Source of the DNA: Xanthomonas vesicatoria ATCC 35937
GTDB taxonomy: Bacteria > Pseudomonadota > Gammaproteobacteria > Xanthomonadales > Xanthomonadaceae
Reading direction: 5' to 3'
Length of the DNA: 64,000 nt
Assembly: GCF_001908725.1 (NCBI RefSeq)
Contig: NZ_CP018725.1
Location: 1,674,001 to 1,738,000, forward strand
The translations under genes were made by a program, and so were the position numbers. The notes under the pieces were generated by a model. The model was not told where the DNA came from. It made no database searches and was given only the letters and a program-made list of their open reading frames with translations. Each line of letters opens with the position of its first letter. Position 1 is the stretch's first letter. Positions 56,146-64,000 of this stretch are shown in pieces.

Positions 56146-58104
56146 ATGACAGAACATCTCACCGACCTCGCAGCCGCTGTGCAACGAATCCTGCAACGCA
56201 TCGACGGCCCGTTGCGGGTCGGTGCTCCGCTGGGCATCGGCAAGCCGCACCGGCTGTTGAACGCGCTGTATGCGCAGGTCCAGACGACGCCTGCGCGGCC
56301 GCTGGCGCTGTACACCGCGTTGTCGCTCAATCCGCCCAAACCGGGCAAGGGGCTCGAGGCGCGCTTTGCGGCTGCGTTTATTACACGTCACTTCGGTGAG
56401 GACTTTCCGCGCCTTGCCTATGTCGATGACATGTTGCGCGACGCGCTGCCGGCGCATGTGCAGGTGGAAGAGTTCTACATGCAGTCCGGCGGCCTGCTGC
56501 ACTCCACGCAGGCGCAAGCCGATTACACCAGCCTGAACTACACGCATGCCGCGGCCGCAGTGGCGCAGCGCGCGCCGAATCTGATCGTGCAGAAAGTCGC
56601 GCGCGAACCCGGCGGTACGCGGCTGTCGCTGTCGTGCAACAACGATATCACCCAGGACACGCTGGACGCCGTGCACGCATTGGGCCTGCCACGCCCGCTG
56701 CTGGTGGCCGAAGTGGACCCGCAACTGCCGTGGATGGGCGGCGCTGCCGCGGTGGAGGACGCCTTATTCGATCTGGTCATCGACCTGCCCGGCCCTTCGC
56801 CGCGGCTGTTCGGCCTGCCTCGGCAACCGGTAACCACCGTCGATTACGCCATCGGCCTGTATGCAAGCACGCTGGTGCGCGATGGCGGTACCTTGCAGAT
56901 CGGCATCGGCACGCTGGCCGATGCATTGAGTCATGCCCTGGTGCTGCGGCATACCGATAACGCGACCTATCGCCGCGTGCTGCAGGCACTGGATCCAACC
57001 CTGGAGCAGCACCCCAGCGTGCGCGCCAGCGGCGGCCTGGAGCCGTTTGCGATTGGCCTGTATGGGTGCAGCGAAATGCTCAACGAAGGCTTCAAGCAAT
57101 TGGTGGACAGCGGCGTGATCCGTCGCAAGGTGCACGACGATCTAGCGCTGATGCAGCGCATCGCCGATGGCCGCGCGGATGCCGACGATCATGCATGCCT
57201 GGAGCGCGAAGGCGAGTTCCTGCATGGCGCGTTCTATCTTGGCTCGCCGGACTTCTATCAATGGCTGCGCGATCTGGATGCCGACACCCGCAACGCCATC
57301 GGCATGCGCCGCATCAGCGAAATCAATCAGTTGTACGGCGGCAATGAAACCCTGGAGCGGCTGCAGCGCCGCGACGCGCGCTTCTTCAACTCCTGCATGA
57401 TGGCAACCGCGCTCGGGGCGGCGGTGTCCGATGGCCTGGAGGATGGACGCGTGGTCTCCGGGGTCGGCGGGCAATACAACTTTGTCGCAATGGCGCATGC
57501 CCTGCCGCAGGCGCGCAGTACCTTGATGCTGCGCGCTACCCACGATGCCGGCGCCGATGCCGCCAACAATGTGCGCTGGAATTATGGCCACACCACAATT
57601 CCCCGCCATCTGCGCGACATCTACATCACCGAATACGGCATCGCCGATCTGCGCCACAAGACCGATCAGGAGTGCGTGCTGGAAATGGCCGGCATCTGCG
57701 ATGCGCGCTTTCAGGATGCACTGCTTGCGCAGGCTACCCAGTCACGCAAACTGCGCACGGCGCCCGTCTTGCCCGCCCGCGCAAGACACAACACGCCCGA
57801 CGCACTTGAACAGGCGCTGGCGCCATTTCGACGCGATGGCAGCCTGCCCGATTATCCGCTTGGCAGCGATTTCACCGCGGTCGAACAACGCTTGCTACGC
57901 GCACTGACATGGCTCAAGCGCGCCACCACCAGCAAGAGTGCGATGCTGGCGACGCTGGCCCGTGCGGTGATATCGCGCGCTACCGCCAACCCCGACGAGG
58001 TGGCCTGTCTGCAGCGCATGGCATTGGACACACCGCGCACGATTGGCGAGCGGATGCAGGCGCGATTGATGGCCTATGCGCTGCGCCAAACAACGCCACA
58101 GTGA
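56146..58104 (+). CDS. Acetyl-CoA hydrolase/transferase family protein
   Basis: A 652-residue CoA-transferase-fold protein. N-terminal half: LRVGAPLGIGKPHRLLNALYA and later DGGTLQIGIGTLADALSHAL. C-terminal acetyl-CoA hydrolase/transferase domain includes NSCMMATALGAAVSDGLEDG, VVSGVGGQYNFVAMAHALP and HYIPR-like YGHTTIPRHLRDIYITEYGIADL. Closest in style to bacterial acetyl-CoA hydrolase family members, which may transfer CoA between organic acids; the substrate is not readable here. ATG 56146 was chosen because the longer open frame (from 55540) passes through the divergent blaI operator region. Confidence 0.8.
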   Translation: MTEHLTDLAAAVQRILQRIDGPLRVGAPLGIGKPHRLLNALYAQVQTTPARPLALYTALSLNPPKPGKGLEARFAAAFITRHFGEDFPRLAYVDDMLRDALPAHVQVEEFYMQSGGLLHSTQAQADYTSLNYTHAAAAVAQRAPNLIVQKVAREPGGTRLSLSCNNDITQDTLDAVHALGLPRPLLVAEVDPQLPWMGGAAAVEDALFDLVIDLPGPSPRLFGLPRQPVTTVDYAIGLYASTLVRDGGTLQIGIGTLADALSHALVLRHTDNATYRRVLQALDPTLEQHPSVRASGGLEPFAIGLYGCSEMLNEGFKQLVDSGVIRRKVHDDLALMQRIADGRADADDHACLEREGEFLHGAFYLGSPDFYQWLRDLDADTRNAIGMRRISEINQLYGGNETLERLQRRDARFFNSCMMATALGAAVSDGLEDGRVVSGVGGQYNFVAMAHALPQARSTLMLRATHDAGADAANNVRWNYGHTTIPRHLRDIYITEYGIADLRHKTDQECVLEMAGICDARFQDALLAQATQSRKLRTAPVLPARARHNTPDALEQALAPFRRDGSLPDYPLGSDFTAVEQRLLRALTWLKRATTSKSAMLATLARAVISRATANPDEVACLQRMALDTPRTIGERMQARLMAYALRQTTPQ

Positions 58105-58182
58105 AACTATCCATTTAGCGATTAACCAGATTCGCTTGGGCGTCACGAAGCCACTGACGCACGACGGCAATACTGCGGAAAG

Positions 58183-59415
58183 ATGAGCGTCAAGCTGCGC
58201 CCGGATGATGGCGGCCACCTTGTTTCTTGGCGTCGCCGCATGGGTTTTGTTCTGGTTTTTTCCGCACCTCATTCCTCCATTGACTACAAAGCGAAGCAGT
58301 CACGCACCAAGCGAAGCAAATTGCCCCAAGCTGCACTGGTTGCCGCCTTGATCACCAGCAATCTCGCGCTAGCTGCTGGCCCGCGCCTCACCGACCTGCA
58401 ATACGTCGGCAGCCACAACAGCTACCACGCCGGGTTTGCGCCCAGCGAAGCCACGCTGCTGAAACAGCTCAATCCCGCGTTGTTCGCAGCGCTGGATTAC
58501 CGCCATCCGCCGCTGACGCAACAACTGGACGACGGCGTCAGGCAACTGGAACTGGACGTGTTCGCCGACGCTCAGGGTGGTCGCTACGCACACCCGGCGA
58601 TTGCCGCGCAGATTGCCAAGGCCGGGCTGCCGCCCGCACCACCCAGCGCACCGGACGGCGTGATGGACAAGCCTGGCTTCAAGGTCATGCACGTGCAGGA
58701 CGTGGACCAGCGCAGCAACTGCCAGCCGCTGGTCGCCTGCCTGCAGCAGGTGCGCACTTGGTCCAGGCAACACCCCGGGCACGTGCCGATCTTCATCCTG
58801 CTGGAAACCAAACAAGCGCCGGTGCAGCTGGGCTTTCCCAGCGTGCAGCCCGAGCCGTTCGATGCAAAGACCATGGATGCGTTGGATGCCGAACTGCGCT
58901 CGGTCTTTCGAGCGGGGGAATACGTCAGCCCCGACCAGGTGCGTGGCAGCGCGCGCACGCTCAACGCTGCGGTGCTTGCGCATGGCTGGCCGTCGCTGGC
59001 CGCCACGCGCGGCAAGGTCGTGTTTCTGCTCGACCAACGTACGGCCGGGGCAAGCTATCTGCCGGGACATCCGTCGCTGCGTGGCCGGGTCTGTTTCACC
59101 AATGCCGTGCCTGGCCAAGACGATGCCGCATTCACCGAACTCAACGATGGCCCTGCCGACACGATCACGCAGCTCGTCAACGCCGGCTACCTGGTGCGCA
59201 CCCGGACCGATGCAGACCTGAAAGAAGCGCAGCAGCACGACACCACCCGGCGCGACAGCATGCTGGCCAGTGGTGCGCAGTTGCTCAGCACCGACTTTCC
59301 CGCACACGAACCTGCCGACACCGGTTACCAGGTGCGCCTGGATGCCGATGCAGCTGCGCGCTGCAATCCGCTGCGGCCGCCAACGCACTGCAAGGGCGTC
59401 GATCTGAGTCACTGA
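58183..59415 (+). CDS. Exported Ca2+-dependent phosphoinositide-specific phospholipase C-like protein
   Basis: A protein of up to 410 residues of the Ca2+-dependent PI-PLC family. DLQYVGSHNSYHAG holds the first catalytic His, with RQLELDVFADAQGGRY, FKVMHVQDVDQRSNC (second His) and FILLETKQAPVQ as metal/acid residues. It should cleave phosphoinositides or glycerophosphoinositol-type esters outside the cell or in the periplasm. The signal peptide (LPQAALVAALITSNLALAAG) begins some 45 residues after the first ATG, so the true start is probably downstream (TTG near 58321 or ATG 58240). Followed by a TonB-dependent receptor, which suggests uptake of the product. Confidence 0.78.
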   Translation: MSVKLRPDDGGHLVSWRRRMGFVLVFSAPHSSIDYKAKQSRTKRSKLPQAALVAALITSNLALAAGPRLTDLQYVGSHNSYHAGFAPSEATLLKQLNPALFAALDYRHPPLTQQLDDGVRQLELDVFADAQGGRYAHPAIAAQIAKAGLPPAPPSAPDGVMDKPGFKVMHVQDVDQRSNCQPLVACLQQVRTWSRQHPGHVPIFILLETKQAPVQLGFPSVQPEPFDAKTMDALDAELRSVFRAGEYVSPDQVRGSARTLNAAVLAHGWPSLAATRGKVVFLLDQRTAGASYLPGHPSLRGRVCFTNAVPGQDDAAFTELNDGPADTITQLVNAGYLVRTRTDADLKEAQQHDTTRRDSMLASGAQLLSTDFPAHEPADTGYQVRLDADAAARCNPLRPPTHCKGVDLSH

Positions 59416-59544
59416 TCGGCGCCAATGACGTTGGCGTACACGGCATAGACCCCACACAGACCCGCCGCAATGGAAGGCATCGGCGCTGCACGCCTGCGCC
59501 CGCGTCAAGGCCAGGTGCCCCCTTTCACCTACGCGAGTCACCGC

Positions 59545-62259
59545 ATGCACACTCCCCGCACCATTCACCGCCTGAGCTGCGCCATCGCATTGGTGCTGTC
59601 TGCACCCGTGTTGGCCGAGACGCCGGAACTGGCCACCACCACGTTGGATTCGGTCAACGTGCAGGCCAAGCACGCCGCCACGCCCGGCTCGCTCAACGAG
59701 CAACGGTTGTCCAGCAGCGTCAACAGCGTGATGAGCAAGCAGCAGATCGATGCCATCCCCTCCGGCGGCATCGCCGATGTCGTGGCGCATCTGCCGGGCC
59801 TGTCGTCCTACAGCGACATGCATCTGGGCCAGGCCACCACCGGCGAGAACGCCTACGTCAGCATTCGCGGCATGGACGCCAGCTACAACGCGTACACGCT
59901 CAACGGCTTCGGCATGCCGGAAACCGACTCGTCGACGCGCGCGATCTCCTTGAACATGCTGGCGCCGTTCGGCATTCAGTCGGTCCAGGTGTCCAAGTCG
60001 CCCACACCCGACATGCCCGGCGACGCCATCGGCGGCGCGATCGACATGCGCACACCCAACGCGTTCGATTTCGACCAGGACGTTTATGCCAAGAGCACCG
60101 CGCAAGGCCAGCTCAATGCGCTGGCCTCGCATCTGGGCGGCAAGGACACCGGCGGCACGTTCCAGCAGGAAATCGCCTGGAAATTCGGCAGCGACCATGC
60201 CTTCGGCCTGTACGCATCGGCCTATTACGGCAAGAACAACAACATGGCGCAGGCACCGGCGCCCAACAGCAAATATGTGCCGGCCGATCCCGCACTGGCC
60301 AACGCAACCGATTTACGCGCTGTCGGTCCGCTGATCAGCACGCGCTACAAGTACAGCCTGTACACCAGCCAGATCGAACGCTATGGCGGCAACCTCGCGC
60401 TGGATTGGCAAGGCGACAACAGTGCGCTCTATGCGCGCGCCATCTACGGCAGCTACGGCGTCACCGGGCAGCAGGATCAATCCAGCGCGCGCCTGGAAAC
60501 CTATCGCAACCAACCCACGGCCGTGCGCGGCGGCTACTTCAACACCCACGACATCGACGAGAAGCTGGCGACCCTGCAGCTTGGCGGGCAGACCACGCTG
60601 GACCGTTTGCGTTTCGACTACGGCGCCTCGGTCGGGCGTGGTACGCGCAGCCGGCCGGACTATGTGTCGGCCAGTCTGTATGGCTTCACCCCGGGCAGCT
60701 TCGCCTTCGACCTCAGCGACCCGACCTACCCCAGCATCGGCCCCAGCTCGGCGGCGTTGAAGGACTTCTTCTACAACCTGGACTCGTCGCTGCTGTGGAA
60801 AGTGCAAGGCCACGATGCCGGCAGCCACGACAACCGCGTCAACGCGCATACCGATATCACCTACCAGGTCGAGGGCGATGTGCTGGACAGCGTCAAGGTC
60901 GGCCTGTCTGCCGATCATTCCGACCGCGGCGCCTACGATCACCCGTTCTTCCACAAGGACGGCAACTTCGTCACCAACGGGCCGTACTTCGGCGGGCCCA
61001 ATTACGCCCTCCCCACCGCGGGCGGACCGCCGCTGAGCGCCATTCCCGGCCGCCTGACCTACAACGCCTTCGACGGGCACTACGCAGGTCCGTTCAAACT
61101 GCTGGACCGCAACTGGATGCGCGCGCAAGCCCTGCCCTACAAATACATCGACGACCCGAACGGCGCGGGCGTCTATACCGCCAACGACTACAATGCCAAC
61201 ACCACCTCCAGCACCGAAGCGATCTATTCGGGCTACGCGATGGCCGCGCTGCACATTGGCCAGGTCAGCATCCTGCCCGGCGTACGCTACGAACTGACCC
61301 GCTACTCGGCCGATTCCTGGCAATCCAGCGGCGACGGCAACAGCGGCACTTTTGTCGGCACCGGCAGCACCTATGGACAGGTGTTGCCCGGCATCAGCAT
61401 CAACTATCGGCCCGACGATCTCACCGTCTACCGCGCCTCGCTGCGCCGCAGTTTCAGCCGCCCGGCCTTTGGCCTGATTTCCGGCGAGACGGTGTACACC
61501 ATCGACGACACCCAGCGCGTGGTCGGTATTTCCAAACCCAACCCCGATCTGCAGCCGAGCAAGGCCGACAATGCCGATCTGTCGGCCGAGTTCTACGACC
61601 ACAACGGCGGCGTACTCAGCGCCTCGACCTACTATAAGCGCATCACCGGCTTCATCTACACCTCGCAGTCGGCAACCAGCAACGACAACACGCTCGGAGG
61701 ATTGGTGCCCACCGGCACCACCTTCGAAAACGGCGTCCCGGTCACCATGCCGCAGAACGGTGGCACCGGCACGCTGTACGGGCTGGAGTTGGCCGGCAGC
61801 AAGCGCTTGCAGGATTTGCCTGGCATCTGGAGCAACCTTGGCGTCACCGCCAACCTCACCCTGCAGCGCAGCGAAGCGGACAGCAAACGGGCCGACCAGC
61901 CAGAAAAGACTTGGTTGCCGCGTGCGCCCGAGCACATCTACAACCTGGATCTGTTCTACGACGATGCACATCTGCGCGCAGACCTGAGCTACAACTACAC
62001 CGGCCTGCAATTGCTGGGGCTGACCACCGACCGGCTCAATTACTACCTGCAGCCGGTCAAGTCGCTGGACTTCAGCGCCACCTATCACCTGCCGCACCAT
62101 GTGGACGTGGGCGTGTCGGCAAAGAACCTGCTCAACGCCGCCACGTTCTACGAAACCCAGGGCAAGTCCGATGGCTACATGGCCTACGATCCCGGCGCCG
62201 ATGGCGCGTATGTGCAGACCGGGCGGGTGTACCTGCTGACAGTGGGCTATACCTACTGA
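59545..62259 (+). CDS. TonB-dependent receptor (CUT-type, next to PI-PLC)
   Basis: A 904-residue outer-membrane receptor. The signal peptide is MHTPRTIHRLSCAIALVLSAPVLAE. The plug is clear: VVAHLPGLSSYSDMHLGQ, AYVSIRGMDASYNAYTLNG, and IQSVQVSKSPTPDMPGDAIG, which is typical of the Xanthomonas/Caulobacter large receptor group. The barrel ends VYLLTVGYTY. The large size suggests an organic ligand rather than a simple metal chelate. It lies 129 bases after the PI-PLC gene without a terminator, so both probably belong to one unit. The ATG at 59545 was chosen for the signal peptide. Confidence 0.88.
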   Translation: MHTPRTIHRLSCAIALVLSAPVLAETPELATTTLDSVNVQAKHAATPGSLNEQRLSSSVNSVMSKQQIDAIPSGGIADVVAHLPGLSSYSDMHLGQATTGENAYVSIRGMDASYNAYTLNGFGMPETDSSTRAISLNMLAPFGIQSVQVSKSPTPDMPGDAIGGAIDMRTPNAFDFDQDVYAKSTAQGQLNALASHLGGKDTGGTFQQEIAWKFGSDHAFGLYASAYYGKNNNMAQAPAPNSKYVPADPALANATDLRAVGPLISTRYKYSLYTSQIERYGGNLALDWQGDNSALYARAIYGSYGVTGQQDQSSARLETYRNQPTAVRGGYFNTHDIDEKLATLQLGGQTTLDRLRFDYGASVGRGTRSRPDYVSASLYGFTPGSFAFDLSDPTYPSIGPSSAALKDFFYNLDSSLLWKVQGHDAGSHDNRVNAHTDITYQVEGDVLDSVKVGLSADHSDRGAYDHPFFHKDGNFVTNGPYFGGPNYALPTAGGPPLSAIPGRLTYNAFDGHYAGPFKLLDRNWMRAQALPYKYIDDPNGAGVYTANDYNANTTSSTEAIYSGYAMAALHIGQVSILPGVRYELTRYSADSWQSSGDGNSGTFVGTGSTYGQVLPGISINYRPDDLTVYRASLRRSFSRPAFGLISGETVYTIDDTQRVVGISKPNPDLQPSKADNADLSAEFYDHNGGVLSASTYYKRITGFIYTSQSATSNDNTLGGLVPTGTTFENGVPVTMPQNGGTGTLYGLELAGSKRLQDLPGIWSNLGVTANLTLQRSEADSKRADQPEKTWLPRAPEHIYNLDLFYDDAHLRADLSYNYTGLQLLGLTTDRLNYYLQPVKSLDFSATYHLPHHVDVGVSAKNLLNAATFYETQGKSDGYMAYDPGADGAYVQTGRVYLLTVGYTY

Positions 62260-62383
62260 CCAACAGGCCACTGCAGTAGGCAACCAAGTGGGTGCTCTCG
62301 CACGGGGGCGCACCAGTCACCGGCCGATTGTCTGCGCGTGACGCAGGCGATCGGTCTCCGATCAATGGTGCGAGGTCTCACAA

Positions 62384-62433
62384 GCGAACCTGCACGACAC
62401 CACGGGCAACGCGGCGGTGTCGTGCAGGTTCGC
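62384..62433 (+). terminator. Long perfect inverted repeat after the TonB receptor
   Basis: Arms 62384-62401 and 62416-62433 are perfect 18-base complements with a 14-base loop, 125 bases past the receptor stop and about 115 before the L,D-transpeptidase start. There is no T-run. It could end the receptor transcript, protect the mRNA or bind a dimeric protein. Confidence 0.5.
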
Positions 62434-62547
62434 GCAACCGATTACCGCAGCGCCATCGCGCCTCAGTCAGTCCGGGTGCAGCCATTTCACGCAGCAAACG
62501 CAGGCAGCTGCGGCACTGTGCGCGCTTGCCTCTTTGCGGACCTGCAC

Positions 62548-63534
62548 ATGCCCCCTCGCTCTTACGCTCGCGTCTGTCTGCTCGCTCTGTCGTTGAGCGC
62601 TTCGCTGTCTGCGCTAGCACAGGCACCGCAACCCGCGCCTGCTGCTGCACCTGCACCGACGGCGACGCCTGCCGCAAAGACCGTCGCCACCGGCGCACGC
62701 TCGGATCTGCACGCGCAGGTGCTGCTGGACCGCGCGCATTTTTCGCCGGGCCAGATCGATGGCGAACGTGGCTCGAATCAAAAGCGCGCCGTCTCCGGGT
62801 TCCAGGCTGCGCACAACATCAAGGTGACCGGCGAACTGGATGACGCGACCTGGCAGGCGTTGCAGGCCGACAGCACGCCGGCGCTGGTGCAATACACGCT
62901 GACCGACGCCGATGTTGCAGGGCCGTTCCAGCCGATTCCCAAGGGCCCGGCAGAGCAGGCCAAACTGCCCTCGCTTGGCTACACATCGGTGGATGAATCG
63001 CTGGGCGAGCGCTTCCATGCCGACCCGGCGCTGCTGCGCCAGCTCAACCCCGGCGTGGATCTGGGCAAGGCTGGTGGCGTGATCCAGGTGCCCAACGTCG
63101 ACGGCGTGGCGCCGCTGGCCAAACCGGCCAAGCTGGTCGTGGACAAATCCGAGTCGACGCTGCGCCTGTTCGACGCCGACGGCAAGGTGTACGCGCAGTT
63201 CCCGGTGTCGTCGGGCAGCAAGCACGATCCGTTGCCGATCGGCCGCTGGAAGATCCTGGGCATCTCGCGCGACCCCGTGTTCAAGTACAACCCCAAGCTG
63301 TTCTGGGACGCGAAAAAGGGCGATCAAAAAGCCACGTTGCCGTCTGGCCCGAATAATCCGGTTGGCCGTGTGTGGATCGACTTGTCCAAGCCGCATTACG
63401 GCTTGCACGGTACGCCGGAGCCCGGCCATGTCGGCAAGACCGAATCGCATGGGTGCGTGCGTCTGACCAACTGGGACGTGGTCAATCTGGCCAGCGTGGT
63501 CGGCCCGTCGGTCCCGGTGGTGATGCAGGAGTAA
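62548..63534 (+). CDS. L,D-transpeptidase with peptidoglycan-binding domain
   Basis: A 328-residue periplasmic enzyme: signal peptide [25 protein letters not shown], an Ala/Pro linker, and a PG_binding_1 domain ([32 protein letters not shown]). A LysM-like segment ([21 protein letters not shown]) leads to the YkuD domain with the catalytic motif [20 protein letters not shown] (Cys nucleophile). It forms 3-3 cross-links or anchors proteins to peptidoglycan. ATG 62548 was chosen over the longer frame for the signal peptide. It is two bases from the following M23 peptidase gene, suggesting linked cell-wall roles. Confidence 0.9.
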   Translation: MPPRSYARVCLLALSLSASLSALAQAPQPAPAAAPAPTATPAAKTVATGARSDLHAQVLLDRAHFSPGQIDGERGSNQKRAVSGFQAAHNIKVTGELDDATWQALQADSTPALVQYTLTDADVAGPFQPIPKGPAEQAKLPSLGYTSVDESLGERFHADPALLRQLNPGVDLGKAGGVIQVPNVDGVAPLAKPAKLVVDKSESTLRLFDADGKVYAQFPVSSGSKHDPLPIGRWKILGISRDPVFKYNPKLFWDAKKGDQKATLPSGPNNPVGRVWIDLSKPHYGLHGTPEPGHVGKTESHGCVRLTNWDVVNLASVVGPSVPVVMQE

Positions 63535-63536
63535 GC

Positions 63537-64000
63537 ATGAAACTGCTGATGATTCTGGTCGCAGGCGTGGCGATCGGGGCGAGCGGCTATTGGTGGCTGG
63601 AACGCGGCGCGCCGGAGGCAACGGTCACGCCGTCGGCCAGTGCGTCGATGGTGACTGCACCACCCACCAGCCAGACAGCCGCCGCAGTGCCCGCTGCACA
63701 ATCTGCCGCATCGCTGCCAGCCGCTGCATCAGTGGCAGAGTCGAGTCCGGCAGCACCTTCAGCCGCACCGCCTGTGGCTGCCGCGGCAGCCGATATGGCA
63801 TCGGCGGGCACAGGCCTGCTGATCCCGGTGCAGGGCATCGACCGCAGCAAGTTGCAGGACACCTTTACCGATGCACGCAGCGAAGGCCGCGTGCATGACG
63901 CCATCGACATCCTGGCGCCGGCCGGCACGCCCGTACTTGCCGTGGCAGACGGCACGGTCGAAAAACTGTTCGACAGCGAACGTGGCGGCCTGACCGTGTA
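63537..64000 (+). CDS. M23 family peptidase (N-terminal part, cut by window edge)
   Basis: The first 155 or so residues of a membrane-anchored cell-wall hydrolase. An N-terminal helix ([19 protein letters not shown]) is followed by an Ala/Pro/Ser linker (about residues 25-95). Then the start of the LytM/M23 domain: [18 protein letters not shown], and [20 protein letters not shown] with the HxxxD metal motif and DGTVEKLF. The rest lies beyond the window. It begins two bases after the L,D-transpeptidase stop, so both are probably cotranscribed. Confidence 0.82.
   Translation, partial: MKLLMILVAGVAIGASGYWWLERGAPEATVTPSASASMVTAPPTSQTAAAVPAAQSAASLPAAASVAESSPAAPSAAPPVAAAAADMASAGTGLLIPVQGIDRSKLQDTFTDARSEGRVHDAIDILAPAGTPVLAVADGTVEKLFDSERGGLTV

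Noticed and set aside
58758..61637. 959-codon open frame overlapping the PI-PLC and TonB receptor genes
   Set aside because: It crosses two well supported genes in another frame, and its peptide is Arg-rich without family features.

Overview
The window looks like the chromosome of a Xanthomonas-type gammaproteobacterium. The basis is high-GC coding sequence, large TonB-dependent receptors, an inorganic sulfur assimilation block with a fused cysNC, a class I fructose-bisphosphate aldolase next to a pyruvate kinase, and paired OmpW porins. This is an inference from gene content; no rRNA or marker gene in the window proves it. I saw no tRNA, rRNA, insertion sequence, prophage or CRISPR array. 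Genes at both edges are cut: a LamG-domain protein on the left and an M23 peptidase on the right.

Regions. 1-2634: a LamG-domain protein divergent from a GH97 glycosidase, with a LacI-type palindrome between them. 3408-7311: a tightly overlapped operon reading left (AGCS symporter, TrmH-type RNA methyltransferase, carboxylesterase). 7801-10476: an exported M1 aminopeptidase. 10956-15151: an RND efflux permease and its lipoprotein adaptor, without an outer-membrane channel gene. 15404-22864: sulfate activation genes cysD-cysNC reading left, divergent from the reduction genes cysJ-cysI-cysH. 23182-27515: a metal-uptake-like operon (DUF2946, TonB-dependent receptor, PepSY protein with a His/Glu-rich repeat). 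27809-29005: an orphan GAF histidine kinase, followed by an orphan leftward terminator that may end a small RNA. 29955-33275: cysB divergent from a shortened cysG and cysK. 33438-34862: a small methyltransferase and a macrodomain protein. 35244-40480: fda, pyk, gph and pgk. 40929-45037: an overlapping pair of unknown-function membrane proteins, DUF3999 and DUF2339. 45206-46878: a BamE/SmpA-like protein and gapA. 47332-49646: a DUF4440 protein and two OmpW paralogs, the first behind a perfect FNR-type box. 49744-53562: an S1/P1 nuclease, a persulfide-dioxygenase-like hydrolase and modABC. 53788-56001: a BlaI repressor, an M56 sensor protease with a TonB-like C-terminus and a lipoprotein, with two operator dyads. 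56146-64000: an acetyl-CoA hydrolase family protein, a Ca2+-dependent PI-PLC next to a TonB-dependent receptor, an L,D-transpeptidase and an M23 peptidase.

How they work together. The sulfur genes cover sulfate activation (CysDNC), PAPS reduction (CysH), sulfite reduction (CysJI), siroheme supply (CysG), cysteine synthesis (CysK) and control (CysB). The glycolytic block supplies aldolase, GAPDH, PGK and PK. Several operons show ATGA or TGATG stop/start overlaps, implying translational coupling. A GGGATTCGGGATT-type dispersed repeat occurs at four places. It appears to have contributed coding sequence to CysNC and the C-terminus of a 75-residue protein. The least explained systems are the BlaI-M56-lipoprotein module, the DUF3999-DUF2339 pair, the PI-PLC/receptor pair and the orphan terminator.
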